From Stichopus chloronotus (taxonomy: Eukaryota > Echinodermata > Holothuroidea > Aspidochirotida > Stichopodidae), in assembly GCA_021234535.1 (NCBI GenBank), contig CM037836.1:15669111-15733110 (forward strand): a DNA stretch of 64,000 nucleotides, in the 5' to 3' direction. Below the pieces are notes generated by a model. The model did no database searches. It was not told the origin of the DNA and was given only the letters and a program-made list of their open reading frames with translations. The translations under genes were made by a program, and so were the position numbers. Below are positions 42,990 to 55,000 of the stretch, one piece after another (the stretch's first letter is position 1; each line of letters opens with the position of its first letter).

Positions 42990-45500
42990 TTATACTGTAG
43001 GCGTTTGAGTAACGTTCACCAATAACTTGATATTTTGATAAGTTTTCTCACTTAATCCGCAGCCATTGCTTAAAACTGATATTTTGCGTATGTTTTTTTT
43101 CTGATGGATTATCGTTGTGCCTCACTTTAGAGACGGTCATATCGGCACCGAACAGTTCTTCGAAAATTCGAAATCATGCTATTGGACAGTCTGAGGTATC
43201 TATCATGATGCGTGTCATCAGGTCCACAAGTCATGGGACAAAGAGGAGTCCCCATCCCCCTCCCTCATAATTTTTGAAAATTAAAGAAAAAACAAGAAAT
43301 CCAAAGCACATATTTATGTATGCGCAAGGTTGGAACTTGAACCCTAAAATGCACATGATAAAGCTACCTCATTGTTTCAAAAGTTGGTGGCAAAACGCCT
43401 AGCCACCCACAGAGCCTCAAAATCCCTCCCTCGTGTTTACACCAGACACCAAGAGGAACAAAGCAAAAACTCCCCCCGTATTGCGATTACCCTCACACTC
43501 CCATCCCCCACTCCTCCCCCCCCCCCCCTGAATCTGACCTAACGTGACGAGAACAATTGCACCTGTGCAGGTGTACCACGTTGTAATATAAGTATTGAAA
43601 TGGTTATACCAAATACGCACCTGTAAACACGGCTAAAAGAAGTCATTATGAGGAGAGATTGTAAAATATGGGTAATTAAAGCCAATGTTGCAGTCGGAGC
43701 GAACCTTTTCAAAACGGTCATTTCATTCAAGATCGAGCTTAAAATCGAGCGCATATAAATAACAACAGAATAACAGCAGAAATAGAGTATCTGGATCTTG
43801 CGTGGCGTTAGTGCTGATTGGTAACTATGGGCATGTTGCTTGCAGTTATAGTACACTACAGTCTTACATTATCAAGGTAAAGATGACATGAGGCAATAAG
43901 GTTTCCGGTACCCCCCCCCCCCCCAAGAGTTAAAAGTCAAAAGTAAGCCTTTAGACAATCGATGCTGTTCATGCATGTCGATTAGAGTCTTAACTTGAGG
44001 TTATGCGTTTGTTTCCCTATTAGTGTATGCTCTAATAACGGCAAGGTAAGCGCATTCACATCCAGACAGCCTCTTCTTTTACTTTTTCAAAATATTGCCC
44101 GTGAACCGACTTACACATACAGTGTTGAATATGACGCTCTTCAGTGGAAATAACACTCACAGCCAGTATTCTTGTTGTTGGGATGTAGTTTGTATTATGC
44201 ATGACTGGTTGACGAGAACCCTAACTTTTACATCTGGATCAGTGAACACATTCACAGAACACAGTAGAACGCGTGAATATTATTGTCCAACACATAAACA
44301 TTGAAAAGATTCCCAAATAGAAAGGAGAAGGCTATACAGCAACACTTAAACAGCTGACTACTCTCTCAGCCACGCTTTCAGACCTTGAGTCTACCAGTTC
44401 TGAGACGCTTGGGTACTAACAAGGTGCGTGGGAACATCCCTTGTGGGATGGATTTTAGGAGATAGGGGAGGGAGACGGTAGACACTGATTGAGGGGGGGG
44501 GGGGGAGTTGGAGGAAAGGAAAAGTTTGATTTAGTTATTTTGAGGGTGGAACAGTACTCCCATCCTTATAGGGGTGGCAATACGTATACTGGCTACATAT
44601 CATTCCGTTGCAAAACTGCCATGGTTGTTTCATCGATTCATATTTTTTTTATTATATCTTGTGTACACACAGCTTCCATTGATGTTTGCTCACTTGGTAC
44701 ACAGAACGGTTGAAAGCGACCATATGCTCTTGACATTACTAAGATTAGGCATGTCAGTGAGGGACGCGACAGAATCTTACTGGGGAACAAACTGCCATAT
44801 ACGTTTAGGATAGGACATATTCTATCTAAGAGAAGCATCACCATCATGAATGTGGCTGAAGTATTTTTTCCAGTAACCTTATTTGGTAATTTTGGGGGGT
44901 CACTATGTGATTCGAGTGCACTTGTCCCCAACCCCTTCCCCTCTCCCCACAGTGCTGCCACTGGTTGATACATATATCGAACATAGTTAACACCAACAAA
45001 AAAAATAGAAAGAATTTTCCACACTGCAGTGTCCCATGTTATGGAAGGACTCTGACAATTTCCTTACCTTTACTCGGTCAAAACTGGAATGTGTGTCTTA
45101 TGTGGCAATCCCCTAGTCACCTATCTTTGTTCTTTGTCAGTGATTGAGGGAAGAGAAAGAAGGGAAAAGATCACCAGGCTGTCACAAAATTTGAAAGAGA
45201 CACTGTGCATTCACCTTCCAGATATTTGAATATGAAAATTGTCTCGAGAATTTTGTTGGTCCGACAATATCAGACTCTTGAAGAACTGAGCAGTCAATCA
45301 CCGTTACTTGAAATTAAACAGACCAATTGGGAATGGATAGGAATGTTCATCTACGCAAAGAAAGGCAATGTTAGTTTGTAGTGACTATCAACATATTGCG
45401 CAGAAATTGACGTTCACAGACAAATTTTCAACCCATACTTCAATTGACGGCTAGGATCTTGACTTAGATCGCAGCTTCCCTCCTCTTGACATACTTGTCT
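42990..45500. other. unassigned sequence with C and G tracts
   Basis: C tracts near 43511-43528 and 43911-43924, G tract near 44492-44505. Short frames only; a 128-codon minus-strand frame at 44638-45024 overlaps two plus-strand ones and has no domain. Confidence 0.3.
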
Positions 45501-45527
45501 TTTCCGGGATTCTTGCATATCATCTCT

Positions 45528-45665
45528 GTCCCCATCACATTTTTCCACCACCACCCTCATCCTCACTATCTTCACAATCGTCACTGACATCTCCATCATT
45601 ACCATCATTTTCACAATCATCATCACCATCATCTGATCATCATTATCAGGATCATCAGTGCCGTC
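45528..45665. repeat. Degenerate (ATC)n simple repeat
   Basis: Long run of CATCAT/CATCAC triplet variants. The Asp/Met-rich minus-strand frame across it is a by-product. Confidence 0.8.
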
Positions 45666-48600
45666 ATGATCAAAGGGCGTATAACAGACGGTGATATTCT
45701 GAAATATATCCACAACATCAATTACGTCTTTGTCACTTTAGAAATAGTTTTGACAAATGTTTGTTGTTTTAAATATTACGTCATTTTGTGGTCACCATTT
45801 CGGACGGATTTGGGCTCACATAAACCTGATTGTGGTATAGGAGGGATCTGCTGGGCATTGTTATTACTGCTACCACATTGCAACCACCGGAACAATTCTT
45901 TGGCAATTTAAGGACATAGTAGAGTCCTTAACTGTACACGTTATTCATTTTTAGCTGTCGCCTACACCTATTCATTCTGACGTGAACCCATTGCTAGCAG
46001 TCTCCCATATCAACATCCAATTTAATCCGCTAATAGTGAACCACTTTTGAGGTTATAAAGAAAAAGGAGCCAGGTTGTGAGATTCTTTTCAATAACAACA
46101 ACGACGCAAACAGTAGGAAATCTCTGCAAGGAAGAGGAAGAATAACATTATTTGCAGTATGCTGGAAACTCAAGAGGCTTATAGTTGTAACGAATTTCAA
46201 TTGTAGAGAGAAAGTTCGTTTGAAAGCAAAACAAAAACGAAAAGGGGTTAATAGGGTGGAGACTAAAGCAACCGCAAGACTCTTCAAGCAGAAGTTTCGA
46301 ATCAATTTGTCGAAGTGAATGGCCCTCCGACATTGTACATTCGTAGAAAAACACCTATTTACGGTACCTCTCCAATCCATACTTGCAAGAGGCATGACCA
46401 AACCTTTTGTATGGAAAACTCTACAGGCCCTTTGTATACCTCTGAAAGCAAAGGAACAGGTACGTGTGACAAAATGCATATTTCAACCACTTTTCATTTT
46501 TGAACGGCAATTTCTCTTTGAAGTTGAAGTTTTCGAAACATTCCTTTACAAATACCATTGCCAAAGGAGAAAAATAAAATAAAATTTGAGGTATTTCTCT
46601 GGATGTAGGCTAACAGGCACAAAACCGATACTCAGTGTTATCTGGAAGAAACGGGAAAAAAGGTCCTTTATATGAAATACCTTCACCCTGAAGGGGAAAT
46701 TAGTATCCCTTGCATTTTGTGATAGTAGAACACCTCCTCAAGATAAAATAGGACAAAATTAACATGTATGTGATTGCTCATGTAGACGTAACAGTTTTGC
46801 GAAAAAGGTCGTCGCCCAGTTATTACTAAGTACAAATGTCAGTGACGTTCAAGGTTTATGACGAAATTAAATGATCACATCTAACAAGACAAACTGAAGG
46901 GAAAGGTAAAATCTAACTTTCGTGAACAAAGAGTAGGCCATACAGATGCTCCAATATGAATTGTCCCTTAGCAAACTTCATGTATTCACGTATACAGATA
47001 GACAAGTTCATTTCCTTTTTTCTTTCTTTCTTTTTTTTGATGATCGTATGCTACAAAAAAAAAGTCGCTAACATTGTCTGGTAATTAACGAAGAAAATGA
47101 GACAAGGTTTTGCTGTTTTCAGTTGATGAAAATATTGATTATTATGATATGCCTTTATTTAGTTGTTGGGCTATGCGCACACGAAACGGCAGTCGTTCAG
47201 AATATTGTCACGTATAAGATATTACTTTGTAGAAAGTGTGCTTTGGTTTGAGCCAATCACAGTCATGCATTGCATGTCTTCGGTCGTCTGACAAATTGCA
47301 CCCGCGTCCTTTCAAATAAATTGTCATGTAGACCTAAACTCAACATCTCTGCAACGTCACTCCCCCCCCCCCCCCTCCATGTTATTGAAACGTTGACCCA
47401 TGGTCGAGATTTCCTTTTTATTTTATTTTTATCTTGACAAATGCAAACGAACAAAGCAGGATCGACATGTCCCCATAGTATTGCACATGCTCTGGATACT
47501 GCAGTAGACCTGACCGTTTCAATTTTGCAAAGTGACAGCGAGTATTCGAAAGAAACACATAAATGTCAATCCCAAGCATGTACCGTGCCACCATAGCCAA
47601 ATAATAAAATCAGTAATACGTGCTTGCTAGTTCCAATATGTGCATCGAAATGGGGGAGGGGTGATCAAACATTCTGGAGGGGGAAAAAAAAAGAGGGCAC
47701 AGTAGGAATAAACTTTTGATAATTTACAATTATCTCAATCTATTATCGTGGGATCGTTACATGTAGGTTTACGATGATGTAGTACTAGGCAGGTGTTGTA
47801 GTTCTTCATGTCTCGGTGAAAGAATTTAGGTCGCTCTGTTTTTGTATTCGAAGTGATATTTTTGTCAAACTGGCCTACATTTCGATCAGTGTATCACTGC
47901 CTTCATGCGACCCACTTTTGATCTGGCAGAAATCACATTTTACGAACTTACTGTGAAGGAGAACAACACCTGGTCTTGTTCTGAAAATTACTAGTCACGC
48001 CAGCTGTGTATTCATGTGTGTAACAGATGCCGCTAATATATCTGTCATGCTTTGGCAAAGCCTCTCTGTAGTCTGTACTTGTAAAACTGCTGAACTTAGG
48101 AAATACACGTAAGGGTCATTAACCTGCTGCTCAGTGTCACCAGTCTGTAGATATTTTTATCATTACAATAACAATTTTCATCACAATAAAATATTTCTTC
48201 AATGCAATGCATGAAGAAACATGAGACTGATTAGAACCAGCCCCATCCATTACGAAATTGCCCCTTAGCCCCCCTCCCCCACCACCACACCCCCCCCCCC
48301 CCCACCACCACACTTCCCCACAGTTGGGGAAAGAAACTGGCATGGCATACAGTAGTCCTGATGAACAGAATACGATGGGATATCATGAAGAGCCATTTTG
48401 CCGCCATTTTGTGTGGTATATCTTATTCAGTCCTCTTCTTTGGGGAGTGTCCCTTCACCTGTAAGGGACGTCAAGAGCTACGTAGCACACGGCACAGCCT
48501 GAGAAATACGGGGCGGGTGTAGGTCCTCGTCACTAGGACCAAGTGATATAATCATCTTATCACAATTCCGCAAACTCTGACGCAAGTCCTATAATTAAGG

Positions 48601-49535
48601 TGAGTGCAGTAAGTGCGGTAATGGTTATGACCAACTTCATACTAACTGCATGGGTGTATTTAAAGGAGAAGGAAACTCTGGGAACATATTTATCAAAATG
48701 AACCAGAAGTGTTTGACAAAGCGCATCTTCCCAAAGTTTCATTCAGAGATATTGTTTTATATGCAAGTTACACACTTTTGAAATTCACAGCAGGGTTCAG
48801 TCATTTTTCATTAAGTTGAATGTAAACCAACTTGAGTAAGTCAAATAATGATGTCATATTACCACTAATACCGGGAATTTTAATGTTTTTTTTGTTTTCT
48901 TTACCTATAATTTCTATAAATCCGCCTTCATCAAACCACAATATGCTGACACCGCCAACTCTACCATACCTTAAATGTATCCTATGTAGCATGTAAACAC
49001 AATTGTCTCTATAAAGTCTAATGAAATGACTTGTTTGGAGATGAAAACTCTAACGTTAAATAAACGACTGGTACAAGCTTTGTGGTAATTAGTTAAGTGT
49101 ACTGGCATGTGAACTATATTAATTGCATGATAGGTACAGATGCAGTACGGTATGGTACAGACTGCACTTCAGTGGGCAACTCCTATTCTATAAGACTTTA
49201 CTCACTAGCATTATGCAGCCATGGTGACCGGGTTGTGATTTACTACCTAGCTTGGAAAATAAGGTTATCAAACGAAATACGAAGGTTAATTTAGAATTTC
49301 GTTAGTTACCTTATACATTCGGCCCTCACAATCTTCCGCAGCGGCCTATTGGGGAAAGACTGAGGTTATTGATGATCTGTCACATTCAACCGTGACTGTA
49401 GTGTACTTTTAAAAATAAGTCCCCCGTCCCAGTCTCTTGTGGCCTCCCCCATTCATCCCCCTCCATAAACCCCTCACCCAACTACGCTTTAACCCCTACC
49501 TTACCTCCCCCGCGGCCATGCCTATCTCCTTTTCT
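45666..49535. other. unassigned sequence
   Basis: Includes a 149-codon minus-strand frame (46030-46479) overlapped by an 87-codon plus-strand frame, neither with a domain, and C-rich tracts near 47361-47375 and 48262-48312. I support no gene. Confidence 0.3.
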
Positions 49536-49578
49536 CACACACACACACACACACATATAGTCTGCACACACACACACA
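49536..49578. repeat. (CA)n microsatellite, two runs
   Basis: About ten CA units (49536-49555), a TATAGTCTG break, then a second run to 49578. Confidence 0.95.
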
Positions 49579-50399
49579 AAGTGCAAATCTTCCTCTTACC
49601 TTCTTGTGATGCGAAGTCCCTCACCCCCCCCCCACCCCCTCGTCACACATGGGTTAAATGGTCATCCTTCAAGTTCACTAATTTTCGTCGGTATAGAATC
49701 TAGTGTTAACGCTTTTAAACCTATTATACACTGCTTTAAAATCTTGTTGTCACAGCTTATAAGTTACCTTTATAAGCTACGTTAATTCGTTTTTACGATA
49801 TTCATTCTTATATCTACTCACTGCATGTGGCTTGTAATTACACGGGCCTATGACGATATAAAATTACAATTATGTTATCTGTGTTACTGACTACCCCCTT
49901 TACCACGGCCTCGCCGCATACCTCTATCTTCCACGACAAATCGTTTCAAACCAACACGGTCAGAGTGACCGCAAACACTCCTTACTTTAGAGTGAAGATG
50001 GCAATGAGTTTGCTGACATTTCTTTAACTGTTACGCTGTGTTATTTACGATCCTACAAGGTTAAGGTTCAATAAAATATCCCCTGTGGTCAAGCCACCCT
50101 GGTCGAAGTTGTCATAAATCACACCAAAGTGAAATAACAATCAACGGGTGCATGCAGTAACAACTTATTACTGTGTGATAGGACAAAAGGTATAGCGAAA
50201 AGGGGAAAAACGCTTGCTCAAACAGTTCAACGGTATGAAAATTACATCTAACGTCTCCAGACAGAAATTAGAACCGTACATTGAGTTCTTTCTACTTATT
50301 TTGATGCACAGTTTTTTTTGCCGTTTCTTCTCACTATATGGGACAGGCAATAACTGATTTCGTGCAAACCTAATGTGCGATTAACGCACTTGAATGTAG
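49579..50399. other. unassigned sequence
   Basis: C tract near 49624-49636. Nothing else supported. Confidence 0.3.
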
Positions 50400-50850
50400 G
50401 TCAAATCGTATCCAACGGTCAAAGCCATAACGAAAGGTTTGTGAAATGTAATATATTCCACTGGGCTTTTGGTTCGATCATCATCGTAACCTTTGTATCA
50501 TGCGGAAGTGTATGTTTGCATAGCGCCAACCTTGTTAACACGATATCTCAAGGAAGGGAAACGTGGACATTTCTGATATTTAGTGTGTAGATGTACCACA
50601 GTGAGTACAAGGACGCTCTATTGTTTTTGGTGGACATCAAAAGAGGTCAAAATGGGGTAAACCTTGCACATAGACGACACGGTATCTCAAGAGAAAAAGC
50701 TTGGCCGGATGTCATACTTTGTATGTGCCCTAGATGTACCACACTGAGTGTAAGAATGCTATTGCTGTTGGTGAAGTAGGCCTAAAGGTTAATTGGAGTT
50801 CAAACTTGGGGTTAACTTGTGAAAGCCTTGCAAACACGATATCTGAAAGC
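50400..50850 (-). repeat. ~140-bp TGACCT repeat array A3, inverted
   Basis: The reverse complement of the units at 5630-6135 and 8958-9425. ACACGATATCTCAAGG(A)AGGG(AA) near 50538, ACACGGTATCTCAAGAG near 50679 and ACACGATATCTGAAAG near 50834 (spacing ~140-155), with GATGTACCACA(G/C)TGAGT between them. AGGTCA hexamers are fewer and more decayed here. Confidence 0.8.
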
Positions 50851-51878
50851 ATCCACTAATGTAGTACATGTTTTGAAGGTGTAGTGCTGTACCATATTGA
50901 CTGCAAAGCCTCGTACGTTCGATGGATGACATTTTGGCCAACAAGGATAAATTTCTCTGGATTCTCAAGACAGAAAGTTTGGACACAGGCATAGATTTAG
51001 CATAGACACACTATAGTGAGGACATGATGCCTGTCGGTCATCAACTTAACTCAACAGATGTCATTGCGATCGTAGTGGTCCTTGTGCCTTAATTGGTGAC
51101 ATGATAAATTACTGATCTAATATTACCGAGTCCAGGGAGCTGGGGACGTCAGGCTTGTGACACGTCCTGATGTTATGATACAAGATTCAGACAAAAACAA
51201 AATGATCATATTGTATCATCGACAAAACTGCGTGTTTGTGCATTCTGGTTCATGTCATTTGCTTCTTCACAATCCCAAAATTGACGTAGAATTTAATTAA
51301 TATATATAGATGTAGAATGCAGACATGCACGGTAGGAAAACGAAGAGGTGATCTATCCAAGTGACAAGGTTTAACACAGTAGTAAGTCACATACTTTGGA
51401 CTGTTTTCGTGGTTCTGCGGATTTTCCGCTCGTATCTTGGCACCAAGTGTCACCTAGTTTGTGATTCATGTTATAAGACCAACAAGCACTGTAGCACATG
51501 TCTTTTTTTAAGGCAGCATCCCCCCCCCCCCCCACCCTCCTTACTTTCATACTTACACACATACACACACACGCAACTTTGTCTTCCATTCATTCCGAGG
51601 ACCTCATTGTGCTTTTTTTGTTTTTTCTTCCTCAACCCTAACCTTAACAATCGACTGTCTATTGTTAATCTTGAGAGGACCGGAGAAATCTATTGAATCT
51701 TCTACAGAGGACCTAAAATCTATTGTTTCGGTCCTCGATCCCACCCGAAAACAAGGGCACACACACACACTTCTCCCTTCTGCTCTCTTTCTACTTATCC
51801 TTACACTAACTTTTCTAATCCCGAAATAATCTCAGGATTAAGTGACTGGAAGATCAATTATCTTTTATTTTTATTAGG
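50851..51878. other. unassigned upstream region of ADAMTS-like gene
   Basis: C tract near 51521-51534 and CA-rich runs near 51555 and 51757. The promoter or an untranslated first exon may lie here, but no element is clear. Confidence 0.3.
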
Positions 51879-51956
51879 TCCTGGAAGGAGCGTCAATGGT
51901 ATTCTCAGAGACTAGACTTGTTGACAGTCGTTCCTTATAAGGGACGGAGCCATCTT

Positions 51957-52046
51957 ATGGCGTCTTTTCAATGTTTGGTCGCAGTCTTCTTATTGGCGAG
52001 TGTCAGAAGCCAACGATTGCCTTTCACCTTCGAGTTTTCCAATAAG
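51957..52046 (+). CDS. ADAMTS-like exon 1: signal peptide
   Basis: Codes 30 residues with a hydrophobic core CLVAVFLLASV and likely cleavage near VRS-QR. Donor AAG|GTACGT, phase 0. An acceptor TTTTTATTAG at 51878 suggests that the exon starts at 51879 with 5' UTR, which then holds an out-of-frame upstream ATG at 51896 with a 14-codon frame. Confidence 0.75.
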
Positions 52047-55000
52047 GTACGTAACCATCAGTTTACTTTACTGACCCATGCACTCGTTAATATGAGAAAC
52101 ACTCAGGATGAAGGGCCCCTGGTCAGTGGGGTGCACTGGGGGTGACTCTTAACCTTCAAGCAGGTGATGGTATGCACGTTCTCATATACCTCTCGTAACA
52201 TATACAACCAGCCGGTGCTTGAGTAATACACGTCCGTTGTGAGGGCATGGTGACTCCAGGAATAACCCCAATCACGAAGTATGCTTTTCATGTGTAGACC
52301 AATGTGCTTCGTGAAAGTCACTCACTGAAAGCAATGGTTACTTGCAAACTACAGTATTAAAACAGCGATTGATAATCAAATTCCTTTGGATTGGCCTCGA
52401 CGTCCATGCTTGGTTACCCGCTGAGCCTATAACCAATTCTACGCTATAGCTCTCTTTTGACCTCATCGGAATGATAGCAAGCGTACTCTATACTGACGGA
52501 GTTATCAAGCAACTGTTATTTCTCAATACAAAGACAAAATTAGCCCCGCATTCTTTGAGCATCATCCTCTCGACGTGGTGAAATTAACTGACATGGCAAT
52601 CATCTAGATGTGACTGTACTTTAAAACGGTTCTGTTCAATCCCTCTCACCATTTGCACTGTTTGTTCATGCAAACTGTACCTCCGACAATTGAGGAAACC
52701 CACCTTCCCCGATAATGGTTGTTTGCAGGTTAGTCGAGGGACCAGTGAACTCTACTTCCAGCCCACTTCTCATCATCTACCCGCCTGATTAAAATGTCAC
52801 GTCAGTCTTAGCATACAGTATCCGCATTGTCAAACATTACGGTCTTTGTTTGCTGTTCCTCTTACATCATTGCCAATCAGTCACTGATCAGAACGTTTCA
52901 TTTTTGTTTCCTTTTTTTTATTTCTCTATATGCAGCTTCATCATGTGGCGCCTGTGAAAGGCTACTGGTCGATATGGAATTACTGGACTGCCTGTTCTCG
53001 ATCCTGTGGAGGTGGCGTTACATTCAGAACCCGTTACTGTCTCCATAGCAACGCTATGGTAGACCTGAGTAACTGCGAAGGACCTTCCAGGGAGTACAAT
53101 CTATGTAACACACAGGTAAATAATGCCACTATCTAGAAAAACAAATGCTGTAATGTCATCGTGCACCTCAGGGCAACAGTCTGACAAAATGTAGGAGCGT
53201 GCACAAAGATTACAGGCTGTAGGAATCCATGCGCACAATGTGTAAAAAGTGTACACATAGTGCTCATCCCATATGTGTGACACCACATTTCACTGGCAAT
53301 AACGTAAGCTAAAACTAAAAGGATTGCCACTTGCAGGTTAGAACATCGAAGCCCATTCGGACTGTGAACATGTACGCTGCACCCCTGATTGCAGATCCGC
53401 CCAACACGTACGGCTGCGTATGTTACACTACGAGATATCTGCATCTAAAGTGAGATTGATAAACTGTAACACAAGTAGCCATGGCCTAGATGGTGTAACG
53501 AAACATACGTACAGCCACGTACATATGGCTTCGATAACGCACACAAAACACCACCACAGAAGAAGAAAACTCACACATGCCAGGTAATGCCTGCAGTTAA
53601 ACTTAACTACTAACTCGTTTAAGACCGTAGCGGAAGTAATGCAATGCTTAATGTACTCCTCCAGCAACGAATCTGGCAGTAAAGATACTTCTTCAAGTAC
53701 CGAAGTGAACATAAGGAACACCATGATCCCGCCAATATTGTATGTCGTAAGTCGTGGTATGGTGGTATATATATGGGATATCAGTGACAGTACGTACGAC
53801 TACCAGGCAACTTGTGCATTAGCTGACTGTCGGTACCAGTTTGAAGCTAGCATTAACAGAGTGCTGCTGGGTAGTTGAAACGACTTGAAGCAACCAATCA
53901 AATCCACTATTTTCCCTGAGTGAAAATCGGTAATATTACATGAGGTACTCGGTGTTACACTCTATGAAAAAAGTCAAAGGGCCTTGCAAACAGGCTAAAA
54001 TGGCGATTAGCACCTACTAAAACAACAGAAATGACTGCGCCACTGTTCACCTTCACAGTGTTTTTGTGTTTTACGCCTGTGTACAAGAACGTATAATGCA
54101 ACTATTCGTAGGCACCAACGCAGATGAAAATAATGAACAAAAATCCCTACGGGCTGAGTAAATCCAAGAATCGATACTGTGGGCTTCGATTAATGACGAT
54201 CTCCAATTGGGCACCTCGGGGAGGGAGACACCTGTCTCCTGCGTACACTTTCACAACTGCTAAATTTAAGGAATAAATTCTGTAATACCCCCTCCACCAG
54301 CCCCACCGTCTCATGAAGTGTTATGGGGATTACGAGGGAAATTAAAATGGAGTCAGTTTCCAAGCCGAGTGAAGAAGTTTCACAGAAACTACAGCGTGAG
54401 AGATTTACAAGCAGTCACTCATCACCTCAAGCTCATTTTTGGGGGGGCGGAGATGGGGGAAAAGCAAAATTCTCAAATAGTTTTCCTCTTTGATTGACAG
54501 CAAATTCGAAAACGGCAGAGTGACTCATGTTACACAGAATGCACAAGGGCCTATTGTTTTGATTACAATGTGGAGGAGTTTTAGACAGTCCGATGTAAGG
54601 GACTAGAATTAAGTGGTTGGGAGAACTGTCTGGATAGAGGAAGAGTCTCTGTCTTTAACTGGAGTTGGGACAGATAGCTGGCAGAAATGTTACCAAGAAA
54701 ATGGGACATGTATAACATTTCAAACGCTGCAACTTATACATTATTACAACAACAACAAAAAACAACAACAAAAAAAACATATTGATGACAGTCTTGCCTC
54801 CGGCCTGTCTGCACTCATGTGTATCTCCATACTTTGAATTTGTTATTCAACACTATGCCATGTAACATGCCATGCAACATGGTACCGTTGCATGTCCATG
54901 CAAAGACTGAAGGCAAACTATTGGCTCCTTGGACTTGTGATACCAAATGAACTAAACGTGTTCCACAAGAAAGCTGTGTACTTGAACTCAGGGGTAACTT

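Noticed and set aside
44638..45024. 128-codon minus-strand frame
   Set aside because: Overlaps two plus-strand frames, no recognisable motif.
45414..45713. Asp/Met-rich 99-codon minus-strand frame
   Set aside because: Translation of an (ATC)n simple repeat.
46030..46479. 149-codon minus-strand open frame
   Set aside because: One of the longest frames outside the helicase, but overlapped by an 87-codon plus-strand frame, with no domain, signal or splice context. Compatible with chance in AT-rich DNA.
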